Below, piece by piece: positions 11,192-23,639 of a stretch of DNA of 64,000 nt (positions within the stretch are counted from its first letter, which is position 1; each line of letters begins with the position of its first letter). Position numbers and translations under genes: made by a program. This DNA comes from Mytilus trossulus (Eukaryota; Mollusca; Bivalvia; Mytilida; Mytilidae), in the NCBI RefSeq assembly GCF_036588685.1, contig NC_086374.1, forward strand, positions 37,626,886 through 37,690,885. Reading direction: 5' to 3'. The notes below the pieces were generated by a model. The model worked only from the letters and a program-made list of their open reading frames with translations. It did no database searches and was not told the DNA's origin.

Positions 11192-13201
11192 ATGATTTCT
11201 GTGGGACTTTTTCTGTTTATAAATGTGATGGTCAGTTTACAACTTGCAGATGGCCACAGTGAGAGTATGTATAAACGTATTGTAAAGTTAAGGCATAAAA
11301 GATGTATATATGGACACTTGTGAATATAAAAATAAGGATATGGTATGAATTTCAAAGAGACAACTCTTCACCAAATGACAAAGAAATTAACAAATGTATG
11401 TCACCACAAAGTCTTCTTTAATGTGCAAAACGCATAGTCAGCTTAAAAAGGCTCCGAATTGACAATTGTAAAACACTTCAATTTGTTCAGCCGAAATTTT
11501 TGTTAACAGGATTTATAACATCCTCTTCGAATATTACTATCTTCTAATATTAGTATCAATATATATACATATATATATACAACTCGTCTAAACATCAACC
11601 CAACAATGTTAGATCGGTAAACTTGCTTTCGCAAAGTTTTGTTCTTCCCATGCCGGGATTCGAACCCATGCTACTGTGATATCGTGACACCAAATCGCCT
11701 GCACTGCAGCCGTCCCGCTAGAACACACGTTCACCTGGACTCTACTAAAATAAAGCTTTTAGTGGCCGTGTGTTACCTTTCCTCGTCAGTTTTAATCTAG
11801 CGGCGTACTACAGTACATGATATATAAGGCATGGAGATGTGATAGTTACAGATCAGCAAAATTATCTATAGTAAAGGATCCTACAAATTAATGTAAGATT
11901 TCATATCATATATGTAGATTTCAAAGGATTAGGTTCGGTAAGACCCCTTTTTGGCCCCAAAATATAGCAGTTTTAGAAAATTGTGAAAATGTTATCTTTA
12001 AGCTTTTTTTTGGAAAGTGAAATGCTTCTGCTACATAAATATGAGCCTGAACTTTGAAATTTTGGAAATTTTAGAATTATTAAAGCATGGTTTGATTCAA
12101 AAATGCTTTTAGTAATTAAGCATGGTTTGATTCAAAATTGCTTTAAGTAATTCATTTTTGTATCAGAATGATGAGATTCGTTTACATTATATTGAAGAAG
12201 GATATCTGTTCTCCAAGATATATATATATATTAACACTTGTATTAAATGTTACTTTTCTAAATATTAATGTTATTTTTACACATTTTTCGCGTATATATG
12301 TACAATATCGTTTTATTGTGATAGATAAGAAGATGGTAGAAAATATTAAAGACGGAAGACATTCACGTTTGATCCAAGTTCTGCTTTCCCGTTTAACCTG
12401 TCCAGAAAATGCATACTGGGACTCTGACACAGAACAATGTGAAAATAATGAGAGGGTTCGGAAGCAAATACTGCAAACGTCTGCTTCCTGTCCTCCTAAT
12501 GAGAATTGTCAATGTGGTGAAGGTTATTTCTATGACCCGATTAAAGGAATGTGTATACCTGGTAAGTCCCTTATTACATTTACTTATACATGTATGTGGT
12601 TTTAGGCACGGTAGTATTTCCTTTCTTTATAATATTCAGATGTATCAGGACCGTTTACTTTTTTCTATTTTTATAAACCTAAGGCATATATTGCTTTAGG
12701 GTCTTTTATTATGCAATGCATACTCAATTTAATTAATTTCTCAAAAATTGGGTGGACTCCTCCATTTATACTGTATAAAAAAGAGGAATGGATTACACGC
12801 TTATACGACAGAAACCCTACGACATAAATTACAAACAAAACAGTTTTCACCAGAAAACAGATGCTATACAAAATGATAATTTTCAGAGTGTAGAAAGTTG
12901 TGTAAAAATTTGAAATTAACTTTCAAATAATATAAAATGCCAGCAACGAATTCTGCAAAAAACAATATTGAGATAAAAAGAAAGACAACTTAAACAAGTA
13001 TCCAGACTGCGGAAAGTTCACAAATATATGATTGATAGATTTCGTTTGCCCTTTTCGTACGTATATTTAGATGTTATTGACGGTGAAATGAAAAAAAATC
13101 TTTTTGTTGGTTTGTGGTTTTTTTTTGTTAGAACTAATTATTAACTCACTACCTTTTTTTCTGTAGAATCAGGTTGCTGTAATGGAAACGTACCTGGATA
13201 A
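11192..13201 (+). CDS. Secreted cysteine-rich prepropeptide P1 (3 coding exons)
   Basis: Coding exons 11192-11258, 12325-12561 and 13167-13201 give 112 residues. Exon 1 is a signal peptide (MISVGLFLFINVMVSLQLAD) with donor CACA|gtgaga. Exon 2 (acceptor gtgatag, donor G|gtaagt) carries two C-x12-C units, CPENAYWDSDTEQC and CGEGYFYDPIKGMC, with two extra cysteines (CPPNENCQC) between them. Exon 3 (acceptor tttttttctgtag) reads SGCCNGNVPG and stops. Both introns are phase 1. The eight mature cysteines are at 48, 61, 78, 84, 86, 99, 105 and 106. The C terminus is a bare Gly, a possible amidation donor. This is the only complete family member on the plus strand. Intron 1 holds a SINE and a TIR repeat. 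The function is not known; an extracellular peptide (defence or signalling) is an inference. Splicing is predicted from consensus sites and homology between copies. Confidence 0.8.
11579..11896 (-). mobile_element. tRNA-derived SINE, reverse copy in P1 intron 1
   Basis: Reverse complement of the element at 6264-6590, from 'acaactcgtctaaacatcaaccc' to 'ggatcctacaaattaatgtaa'. The B-box appears as 'gggattcgaaccc'. A (TA)-rich run (11562-11578) adjoins its 3' end. Confidence 0.85.
11930..12065 (+). repeat. TIR-type repeat fragment in P1 intron 1
   Basis: 'aaaggattaggttcggtaagacccctttttggccccaaaatatagcagttttagaaaattgtgaaaatgttatc' matches 8765-8910 closely over ~130 nt. It is followed by a short direct repeat, 'attaagcatggtttgattcaaaa(t)tgcttt', at about 12079-12142. 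Confidence 0.65.
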
Positions 13202-16059
13202 AGTACATTGTCATGTGATGTACAGATATGTTATATTATTTTATTTTCGATAAATCTTTGACCATCAAAATGCTTGTAATAGAAAAACAGTTGAAAAAAA
13301 AAGATTATTAAAATCATTACATATTTGAAGTGTATTAAATTCATTTCATTGTATACTGTACTAATGTCACATGATAACACAACAAGGAAGGTCAATACTA
13401 AAATGAGACTTGAGTTTCATTTGGATGTTGTTGGTTTGTTGGGTTTTTTTGGGGGTTTTTTGTAAGTGGTATTTATATAAGTTTGATAACGGACTTTGAA
13501 TTACCCATTACAATCCTGCTTGTGTTTTTCAACATTGAAAAAGTATGAGACAGTTACCCTGTTTTCTTCATAATAGTTTTTCTAACCCAACTGAAAATTT
13601 TTGAATCGCTAAATTTTTAACACACATGTAACACATCTGTTGATTTCAGCTTCCACTTCCATATTATTTGTCCTGTTAGGATCGTATCTATGGCTTTGTG
13701 TAAAATTTTGAAATTTAACGCTATTGCCAAAGAGACAACTATTTAACACAAACTCATCCTAGAGAACAGGATTAAATTTTATAATTACGCCAAACGCAGG
13801 TTAACATAGTCAAAATGACGTGAATTTCAGCAAATGAAGGTAATTTCAAGACGCCTGTTTAAATGAGAACATGCAAACTGTATAGTCAGCAATAAAAGAC
13901 ATAGGGTGAAATATTTCAAACAAAACACAAACTAAAGGCCTAATTGATGAAAAGAGACAGTAAACGAAAAATAATTTAACGACAATCACATAATAACATG
14001 CACCTTGATGCAAACAAGGACCTATAGATGGCGGAGTTAACCATGTTTGGGTGTGCTTTTCTAACCTGAGACAATGGCGTAACAACACAACATAAGAACC
14101 AACAGGAAAACAGTTTAAAAGGCTTGACTCTTCAGATTATCATGAAGCGTAACAAATATCTAACATAAAGACAAAAGACCACATCAAAATTTGTTAGACA
14201 TAATATTGTGCAATGTCAACAATCTGCATATTAATATTGACAGTTTGAAGGACCATATTTTTCTTTAGACATGACAATACCTTTTTGTTTATGTTAAACA
14301 AATCAATTTTGGTACCGATTTATCAATATAGAAAGATCTGCTTCAATAAACATAACAAAAAGGCACTGTCAGTGATTTTGTCAATCTGTAAATACACCAG
14401 AAATACAAAAATCATACAGAAGATTCTAGTGCAGCTGTTTCATTATTAAGGAATGGAGATCGCAGATCTAATATGCACATGCCCCGGTTGAAGAGATATG
14501 TATTTATACGTTTTTTGCCGGAAACATTCGTGTTGCCGTAAGTGGTTTTACCAAAACAAAACCTGATAAAAACGAATTTTACCTTGAAAGTCGGGAAAAC
14601 TTTACTTTTATTATAAAATTATAGTATGTTGGGTGGATATATATTATCTATCGAAACTTGAAGGTTTGGGGATTTATATATTTCTATACCAAGTCAACCA
14701 ATTCATGAATTGACCTGTTGTATCATAAACCTCTTACAATATTGTCTGCTGATCAGTTAAGCAATTTCAATTCCCTCAGGAAAAGTTTATTTTGATAATG
14801 CTATTTGATGGGTCTTTTTGGTCATTATGGTCTTCACGGCTTTATGTACTTAAACGTCCTTGCCTATGAAATTGTTGAGGTTTTCTTTATTTACTTTTGG
14901 TGAAAGTAAATCAGGACAAACTCTTAGAACAAAATAAGAAAAATGCTAAATTCCATCCTTTGCTAAACAATAATTACTTCTGGGGATTACGCAGAACCCG
15001 ATATCATAGCTTCAATGACTGCTAGAAATGTAAAGGTAAAATGTTGGTTGCAAACAACAAAGAAGACTTATCAGTTGAGTACGGAAAAGAAAGAAAAAAA
15101 CAGTTAATAAATTTTGAGGACGCGGAAACTTCTGGTAAATTTTTTAAAGCATTCTCATAAAGGTCGGACGAAGACCTGTTTTATGTTAACATCCACACCG
15201 TTTAATCTCTGGTTTATCGTTGTCTTACTGGCTATTAAACCATATATCTATATTATTCGTACTGAAATATATTAAACAATGAAGCAGTTGGAAATGTCTG
15301 TCCCATTTCTAACATGAACAATCTTGTATAGTTTATTCTAGTTAATATTACATATCTTAGAAAGAATTTCACATACATTTTATAAATCTGTTTGATGTTC
15401 CATGTATGTCAACGCATAATGAGACAAGACACATTGACAACAGTGAACGTGTTATATCTATGTTGCACTTTTGTCATTGAGCGAATATACATTTTTAAAA
15501 GTATAACAAGGTGCAAATGAACTCTGGAAAATAGCCTGGATTATATAAGTTCATGAATTATATATGTTAACCCTTGTTTTCAGATGACAAGGGGAGATAT
15601 ATATATTCAAAGTTCATGTCACACGAACAATATCAGTCAGTTCTTTGATTATGAGTAGGAGGAATAAGTAGGTAGAGTATGTCTCATGCATAACATTTCC
15701 CAGGAAGATTAACTTCCCTCTTTATTGTCAATCTATTCTTCGTGATATTAATTAAATTATTCAACTCATAAAAGCAAAATTTTCATTTGTATGTTAGTTA
15801 AGTTATGTACCTTTATTGTGTTAATCAAAATATTAACCTGATTGATCTTTTTGTTAAATATAAAATCTTCTAAATTTCATATTAGTAACCTATCTATAAA
15901 TAATGCTGACAAGACATAATATAAGTATCAATGATTTCAAATAAATCACAATTCCATTGCTAACGAGGGAAAGTATCCACCGGAGACCAAAATAGAATTA
16001 ACATCATACCGTATACTTTAACAATACCGTATTCAAATATTAAAACGCATCAAAAACGA
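13202..16059. other. Non-coding stretch with dispersed repeats
   Basis: The segment 13720-14160 carries the 'gccaaagagacaact', 'caccttgatgcaaacaagg' and 'ggcttgactcttcagat' blocks of the repeat described at 4020. No last exon with a CC pair could be found here for the relic P2, although that is where it would be expected. Confidence 0.45.
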
Positions 16060-16430
16060 ATGGACATGAACTGTCATTTTCCTGACTTGGTACAGGCATT
16101 TTCAAATGTAGAAAATGGTAGATTAAACCTGGTTCTATGGCGCTAACCCTCTCATTTTAATGACAGTCTCATCAAATTCCGTTATATTTACATTGATGCG
16201 TTGAATAAATGTTATATTCTTGACTTCCTATATGCACTTTCGTTTGTAGAAAGTTCTAAACCTTGTTTTAAAGCTAGCCAAACCTCTCACGTGTATGACA
16301 GTTGCATAGAATTCCGTTATATTGACAACGATGTGTGAACAAAACAAAGAGGTATAATAGGTTAAAATATCAGAAACAGGGGAACAAAGACAACATTGTG
16401 TTATAATCTTAATCACCAAAATATTGTTAT
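16060..16430 (+). repeat. Dispersed repeat, two partial units
   Basis: Two successive units carry the blocks 'cattttcaaatgtagaaaatggtagattaaacctgg', 'ctctcat/acgtgtatgacagt', 'tcatcaaattccgttatat' and 'acaacgatgtgtgaacaaaacaaag'. They belong to the family at 1165 and 41190. Confidence 0.65.
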
Positions 16431-16859
16431 CAACATCTGTCCAGGAAGTTAATTAATGGAATGATCTGAACCATCCCACATGATGCTCGTAATAAATAAA
16501 TAATAACATTTTTAATTACAAGAGGAAACTAAAGTGAAGTCCTTTGCTTTTGAGATAAGTTATTTCTAATAGAGGTTTTGTGTGTTGAATTGCAACACTA
16601 TATTCCGCCTGTTCAGTGTTACAAACTATTGCAATGGCTTTTATTTTTGTGCTTATTTTGTCAATTCATGCAACATTATGAAGTCCTTCCTTAACAGTTA
16701 ATTTAATAATTAAAGATAGAGTTGCATTTCAAAACAAATGTTTTGCTTATTTCAAGTTATTAACGTTAATACAAATAAACAGCAACATTTCAAGTTATTA
16801 ACATTAATACAAACAAATAGCAACACTCAATAGAGAAACAATTAAATTATATTAGATAC

Positions 16860-17005
16860 CTTTATAAGGAATGTGCAGATCTTTATTCTTTTCACATTTG
16901 TCTGTCAGTTTATTATACGAATATCCTTCTTTACACGGTTTTTTTTTCTTACTTCCAAGAAGAAGTTGCGAAAATTTACTAAGTTCTCACCTGACTTGTC
17001 TGGTC
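16860..17005 (-). pseudogene. Frameshifted middle exon of the peptide family, P2 relic
   Basis: On the minus strand an acceptor (gtttcgcttag) precedes an exon that starts like P4 (PDKSGENLVNFR) and continues in another frame with the family signature CKEGYSYNKLTDKC, then a donor (G|gtatct). The length is 146 nt, where a phase-1 to phase-1 exon must be a multiple of three. Comparison with P4 places a one-base loss just before the CTTCTTCTT run. A nine-A run follows and is a second error-prone spot. In the opening frame translation stops soon after. No leader or CC exon was found nearby. It is either a true relic or an assembly indel in a working gene. Confidence 0.7.
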
Positions 17006-17505
17006 CTAAGCGAAACATGTAAAATTTAACTAAATTTATCCACATGTGATACAGAAAAGCGATATAGATCAGCACATACGTGTGGCTAATAATAGTTTTT
17101 TTTTAGATAACTGTTGAAATACATAAACTTAACTATTTGGTATCTATATACTTATATTTACAAAAAGAATTCATATACTTATATCTTGAAAACGATTTTA
17201 TTTTTTGCCGATTTTTACCTTTTTTACATGAATTATAAGAAATTGTATGGGTTTCGAACTCATAACCTCACCGTATGTTTCTTTTACAAAAACATTAACC
17301 ACCTTGAAAATGTCGTCGAGGAATATCGGTATGCCGACCGCAAAAAAAATAATATTCATTCGATCTAATTTATTAGCACATCTTCTAAAGATCCTAAGCT
17401 CATCCCTTCAGATAAAAATACCACAGAACATCCACAAATTTAAAATCAAAAATCAAAATTTAAAATCATTTAACAGAAAGAGATTTCAAACAATGTAAGC
17501 AAAAC
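17006..17505. other. Non-coding stretch
   Basis: AT-rich. Two overlapping plus-strand frames (17114-17498) are low-complexity and unsupported. Confidence 0.45.
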
Positions 17506-18106
17506 TTAAGGTAGATCACAAGTATATTTTTTTTGAGACAGATTTTTTTTATAATTTGCCAAAATGAAGATTTTACTATGCTCTTTTCAAAACTTTAATA
17601 AAAAGTATGTGTGACCGTGCTATTTTTCAAGCTATGAGTCGTTGAAAATTGCCAAAATTTGGTTAGTTTGTTCATGAAAAAACACATTAGTGTGCATAAA
17701 AAAAAATCTATGAGATAGAATTTTGAAATAAATTGTGAGAAGAAAGGTTTCATAATATGTTTTAAGAAAATAAAAAGAAAACATGGTGTCACCGAACTTG
17801 TTTTCTTGCTACAAGTAAAAATAAAAAAAATCCCTATTAGCCCAGTATAAATTTTGTACTAAAAGAGTTATCTCTCCTTAAATGGCTCATTTGAAAAAAA
17901 TGATTTTAAAACCAAAAAAATTGATAACTGTTAAAATATTTTGTATAATACGATTCATTAACAAGTTTTCCTTAAATATAAAAAAACAGTCTTACGATTG
18001 AATTGCAAATCTGTCTCCAAATTTCCAGATTAAGACAAATAACTAGACCGATTTTGTACTGTGATTGTACTATCCAATATGGCGGTATACCATGAATCTA
18101 CCTTAA
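17506..18106. repeat. 601-bp MITE flanked by TTAA, copy 1
   Basis: The element begins TTAAGGTAGATcac and ends gaATCTACCTTAA, so it has short terminal inverted repeats and TTAA at both ends, the target preferred by piggyBac-type transposons. An equally long copy in the same orientation lies at 46914-47514. Inside are 'gaagattttactatgctctttt', 'catgaaaaaacacattagtgtgcataaaa' and 'ccaatatggcggtatacc'. It has no coding capacity. Confidence 0.85.
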
Positions 18107-21100
18107 GAAGAAATATGTAACAAACTTTGTTGGAGGGCGATTTTTTACCTACCTACCTATCATACTTTTGGAAATTGCCATACAACCCGTAACAGAGAAG
18201 TGATCGAATTGATGTTTCGTTACCGTCAAAATAAGCTACGTTATCGAAAAATTAATTGAGTAGTGACCGAACTATCGGTACTTTAACGTTTAAAAGATTG
18301 ACAATGCTGAAAACTTTCAAGTGTTGATAATCAAGTTTAATAGTACCGATAATATTGAAAATAACTCTAATAATATGAAACAAAATATGTCCATGCACCA
18401 TTTCGATTGGGTAAAAATTAGTAGTCATTTCTTCAAAGTCAGAACAGAAAAAAAAAACGATTTATGGAAGGACGTCTTAATTATTTCCTTTACAATTTTA
18501 CCCAAAACTAAAAGAAATATACTGGTAAACAATTAAAAAGGTGTTTGATAGGAATGAAGTCCTTTATTTTTTCGAACTACAATGTGTACCATATGTGTGA
18601 GAGATTTGAATTCAACCAATAACTTTGAAATGTTTTCTCATATGTATACACAAAAGAGAGGAATGTTATTTGTACTCCTGTTTGAATATGTATTCGTCCG
18701 TTTCACATGCCAAACTTTCTTCTAGTACAGTTTAAACGGGAAATTTGTTGAACGTAAATATTATAAGTTATGTGATAAACTAAGTGTCCAGTGTTTTTGT
18801 TACGTGCTAGTTTTCTGGGAGGAAATGCTGACGTCGTAAATGGTTTTAGTAATTAGAAGACGAACTACGTTTATAGACTCAGCTTTGTGCACGCTGTCAT
18901 AAATAACCTTATAATTCTGTTTGGAAACAAACAAAAATTCCCAATAGATAAATATACATGTATGAATATATATGTATTATATGTCTTGTACATGATTGGA
19001 TTTTGTAGATATAAGTACCGCACAGAAAAAAGTATCATTGATTTCGAGGCTTTCATATTCAAGGTTTTGAATTTCTACCCTTGTTGAAAACCTGTGGACA
19101 CCTCTACAGTTCCTTAAAACATCAATTATTTTTTTGTTAATTGAGTGCCGTCTCCCTGAACATGCTAACACTTAAGTCATATCTTTTCATTTTCATATCC
19201 CCCCCTGTTTGTCTCTGTTGTCTTGATTGTTAGAACGATAAGTGGTATCTAACAATATTTACAAAAACTTTCTGAGAATTATGAATATTTCTTCTTTGTG
19301 AGATATGGATCATTACCAATGATAAAATGAAATGTCGTACATCACATCTTATAGAGGTTTAAATTTCAATTATTCGTCAATAACTTAAGATATAGAGCAA
19401 TTTTGTCTTCAACAATTCAAATGTTATAGGCTACATTTGTATTTTTACTTCGATTTGAAGGAAATTTATTTCAGTTTTTTCTATGACAAAGTACAAGCAT
19501 GTCAGTATTGCAACAATGTATTATTGACATAATCCAGGGGTAATAATAAACAGATAGGTATGAAAAAGAAAAGAAATGGGGTATTCTGTATTAGACGAAA
19601 GAAAGACTATTACACTGTTGAATCCCATAAATATTCACAGTGCAAGCAGTATATAGTATCTATATTGAGCAAATCGATTAGGTCATGTTTATTGTAGAAA
19701 CGATGGACTCCGATAAAGTCATGATCATTGAAAAAATGTTTACTGTGTCAAAAAAAACTTCGACTTAAACAAAGAAAACTTACACGTTGGACATGAAATA
19801 TTTTGTCGGTGAAGAAAATTAAACTATGTCACTTCTCAAATAAGTTTGTCGATAACGTAACTTATTCTGACGGTAAAGAAACGCGAATTCGATCACTTCT
19901 CTGTTACGGGCTATATCAGAGCATATAAGGACAAGACATTTTTTTAACATTTCACGTGAAATATCCATGTTTGTTTTCAGCCAAACTACTTGCTCTTTTT
20001 AAAAACGTATTTTTAGTTTGTCTTTGAATTATACGTGAGAAATTGAAAGTATTCGTAAATCTGTATCCGACATATTTTATTTAATAATAATTTCATTTAA
20101 TTTTGGTATGATTACTCAATTGAAAGTTAGAAAGCGTTACAATAAATCACTGGTTTAGATTGATGAAAATATTGGACCAAACCTTTCCATTCGAATCATC
20201 TTTTTTAATTCAAATATCATAATATTTCTATATATGAATGTTATCGTATATTGTGTTACTACATTGTCGTTGTTCAACAAAATTTCAATTTTAACATATA
20301 TATTTTACAGTTAATTACTTGAATGAACTCTGAATTATAATTTGTCAGCAGGACCTAACATATATGATAACGTTATAAGTTTATGTCAATATTCACATGA
20401 ATAGGTAATGCACCTGGTCAATATAAGTCATTAAATACGTCCTAAATTCATTATTAATCCTATTAGGATTAATCTTCTTGTAACGGCGATTATTCCTTTT
20501 CCATAATATTTACATTAACTTCAATCAAAACCTTTTCTAAACATACGTACAAAACAATTTTATTTCGAATATGAACTCTTTTGTTAATTTTCAATTCTAT
20601 TTTAATTCAAGTATGTTTTAAAATTTATATTACCATTACAATTTATTTAAATCTTTGATTCAAACCTGAAACCACAACAAACAAATTCAATGAGACAAAT
20701 GCAAAAATGCAATTAATGTCGAAATGGTACTTATGAGATCGGTAAAAATTAAGTACGCGTCTGGCCTACTAAATTATAATCCTGGTACCTTCGATAACTA
20801 TTATCTTTCGCATCTTGAATTGTCAAATAGCAGGAGTCACTCGTCTAAATATTACCGTTTAACCTCTGAGGATATCATCAGCCCAGAAGTCCATTCTTAT
20901 GTATTGTCAAATCAATGAAACGTTCATTTACTTTAAATGTTCTATTTGTGAAATTTATAGTTATTCGAAACAACCGGGATACTATCCTTAGGTAGAACGA
21001 ATGAACAACAATATGGTTCTTAATACCTTGATCGAATACAACGCAATTTTAATCTTGCAGTCAATGCAGTTACTTCAACTAAAAAAGTATGAACTGTGAA

Positions 21101-22070
21101 TCCTTGAAAAGGAAAATATACTTTTAAAGTTCTTAAGGAACGTGGTTCCTATTGTCATGCATTAAGACACTATGATAATACCCAAAGGGAATGTACCATA
21201 TACATTAACATTTTGTTTACTTTGAAATTAAAATAAAATCCAAATTATAATCTTACAATTGATTTATTGATTGCTGTTTGTTAATTCCTATTCATGCGAC
21301 TATCTATGGGACACGTATATTAATATTGATATTTTTCTAAATCATCAAAATAGCTGGAATTCTCCCTAGCCCTGCTTGATCTAATTTGAATATTTTCCAA
21401 TCTAAATTTTAATGTCTATGAACAAGGTAAATTAAAAAAAAGGATGAATTGCTCCTTTGTTCTTATGATACCATTTTTATTTATATTAAATGTACATTCT
21501 ACAACATATAAAAAAATGCTATAATTTCTCTATGTACTAATGCGACGAACATGGAAGTAACTGCGAGCACCTTTGTTCTAATACGCAAAATTTCAAATCA
21601 ATCCACTTTATAAAACTATAAAACCCAATCAGTACAAACCGTCAAACTGTATTCGTGTAATTTATATTTTCATCTTGTCATTTAAAGAATAAGACATCAT
21701 TATCTTCATTTCAATAAACATACTAACACTAGAGCATTTTTATGTTTAAATGCATATCAACTCTCAAATACCCAATTCGTGTTTATCTCCTTATAGTCTT
21801 ATATTAATTAAAAAAAAATACATTTAAGGATTTCAGCAATCATCATGGCGATTCATTCCATAATTCCGACATGACAACTGTTGATTTGACGGTAAATAGT
21901 AGCCAATGATAAAACAAATTTGGATTGAGAATAATAGGAATGAAACATAATGGGTTTTTTTCATAATGCTATTTAAGAAACAATTGAAACAAGACATATA
22001 AACTTGTTTTCTCAAAATTATTAACACCAATTAATCAGCAATCTTAACTGGTCTTCATAGATATTGTGAA
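18107..22070. other. Long non-coding stretch
   Basis: No exon of the peptide family and no other gene could be supported. 'gaagtgatcgaattgatgtttcgttaccgtcaaaataagctacgttatcgaaaaatt' (18199-18256) is inverted at 19846-19905 (gataacgtaacttattctgacggtaaagaaacgcgaattcgatcacttct). These two ends may bound an element of about 1.7 kb, or be two repeats facing each other. The frame at 20724-20918 is a known-type dispersed repeat ('gcgtctggcctactaaattataatcctggtacc'). Confidence 0.45.
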
Positions 22071-22315
22071 ACTGCCTATTCTTGATGTGACGTGAATCAG
22101 ATATGGATACTAAAAGATCCAAAGATCTTTTAGAGTATATACAATCTAAGACTCTTTCATCTTGCCTATATATATATATCTCACAAGAATATATATATAT
22201 TTGGTGTCACGATATCACAGTAGCATGGGTTCGAATCCCGGCGAGGGAAGAACCAAAAATTTGCGAAAGCAAATTTACAGATCTAACATTGTTGGGTTGA
22301 TGTTTAGACGAGTTG

Positions 22316-22351
<36 letters not shown>

Positions 22352-23475
22352 TTGACTTCACTTCACTTTACACAAGTATTTCCCATTCCAAACTAAAAGA
22401 CAATTTTGAAAGAGTTGGTATTGCTTTGTGTCATAAAAAAAGAATTTCCAACTTATTTTGTCTTAGGGAGGGATAACTCCTACTCTGATTCTACGAATTC
22501 TTTGAAACTGACATAATCGATGCAAGATGCCTGATTTCTTGATTGACAACATATTTGTTACGTTTGGAGGATGTGTTTTGAAAAAACAACCTCGGCATTC
22601 CCTTGGAAACAAATTGTGCCTCCTTCTTGCCCATGTGTTCTTTTATTCTTATTACGCTGACTTCGTACAGGAACATTTTAAGAAGAAAGGCAAGAAGTTA
22701 GCAATATCCTTAACATACAGATGATGTTTTGTCACTAAATAATTCAAAATTCGGTGACCATGTTGAATGCATCTATGTCATCGAACTAGAAATAGAAGAT
22801 ATAACAGATACAGTTAAGTTTTCTTAGTAACTTGAATTTCATCTAGAAATTAACAATCAGTGTCGCGATCGGTTGAAACCAAAACTTGACGACAAAAAGA
22901 TATGATTCCAGCTTTATAATTGTAAACTTTCCGTTCTATGTAGCACATTCCATCAGTGCCTGCATACGGAGTATAATCTCACAATTGATACGATATTCCC
23001 GGGCTTGAATTTTCTATAATGATTTCCTTGATAGAGGGTTGATGCTCATAAGGAAGCTATTAAACCAAGAGTTCCAAATTGTGAAGTTGAAATCATCCCT
23101 TCGTCAATTACGGACGCCATCATGAGTTCGTTGACCGCTACGGAATATCCGTCTCACAGCTGATATCGGATATGGTCCTTTTGTCGTAACAATAGTACCG
23201 TTACCTTTTCATAAAAAATTCCTACCGAATTAGACTATTTACCGGGTTTGAAATAAAGTGAGCAACAGGTGCCACATGTGAAGCTGGATCTACTCAACCT
23301 TCCGGAGCACTTGACATCACTCACAGTTTTTGGTGGGGTTCGTGTTGCTTAGTTTTATATGTTGTGTCTTAGGTACTATTATTTGTTTGTTTGTCCTTGT
23401 TTTAGCTATATCTTTGTCAGTTTGTTTTTTATCTATAAAATTGAATGTCCCTGGTATCTTTCGCCCCTCTTCTAT
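22071..23475 (+). mobile_element. Decayed reverse-transcriptase element, copy 2
   Basis: The order of blocks is the same as in copies 1 and 3: start 'aactgcctattcttgatgtgacgtgaatcag', 'DFLIDNIFVTFGG', 'LGNKLCLLLAHVFF', the 3' end of the ORF, and the shared tail (ctggatctactcaaccttccggagcac ... ttgaatgtccctggtatctttcgcc). Frames shift repeatedly. A SINE fragment with (TA)n runs is inserted at about 22165-22343, splitting the RT reading. Confidence 0.75.
22165..22343 (+). mobile_element. SINE fragment with (TA)n, nested in the RT element
   Basis: From 'tttggtgtcacgatatcacagtagcatgggttcgaatcccggcgaggg' to 'gacgagttgtatatat', this is the 3' part of the tRNA-derived SINE, flanked by (TA)n runs. 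Upstream and downstream sequences join up as the RT element, so the SINE piece arrived later. Confidence 0.75.
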
Positions 23476-23639
23476 AGATAACAACAAATGTTTATAATTT
23501 TCTTACAGGATTAAAATATAACTGTCGCACTTTTTCAAATACACTGTTTCGAAACCTTAAAATAAATGTCCTATTTATCGCGTACAGGGGAAATTTTATC
23601 TTTATCAAGCCATTAAGGTTATCTGTGGCTAAACGTTGG

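Noticed and set aside
12168-12605. Continuous 145-codon frame as the P1 gene start
   Set aside because: The part before 12325 is AT-driven with no clean signal peptide, while a phase-1 acceptor at 12324 and a proper signal exon at 11192-11258 fit the family structure. The frame past 12561 is intron.
20724-20918. 64-codon plus-strand frame
   Set aside because: The DNA is a dispersed repeat ('gcgtctggcctactaaattataatcctggtacc'); related segments occur throughout the window.
21833-22030. Possible signal exon (MKKTHYVSFLLFSIQICFII) for the P2 relic
   Set aside because: It is hydrophobic, but no phase-1 GT donor follows at a sensible distance, and a repeat element starts right beside it.
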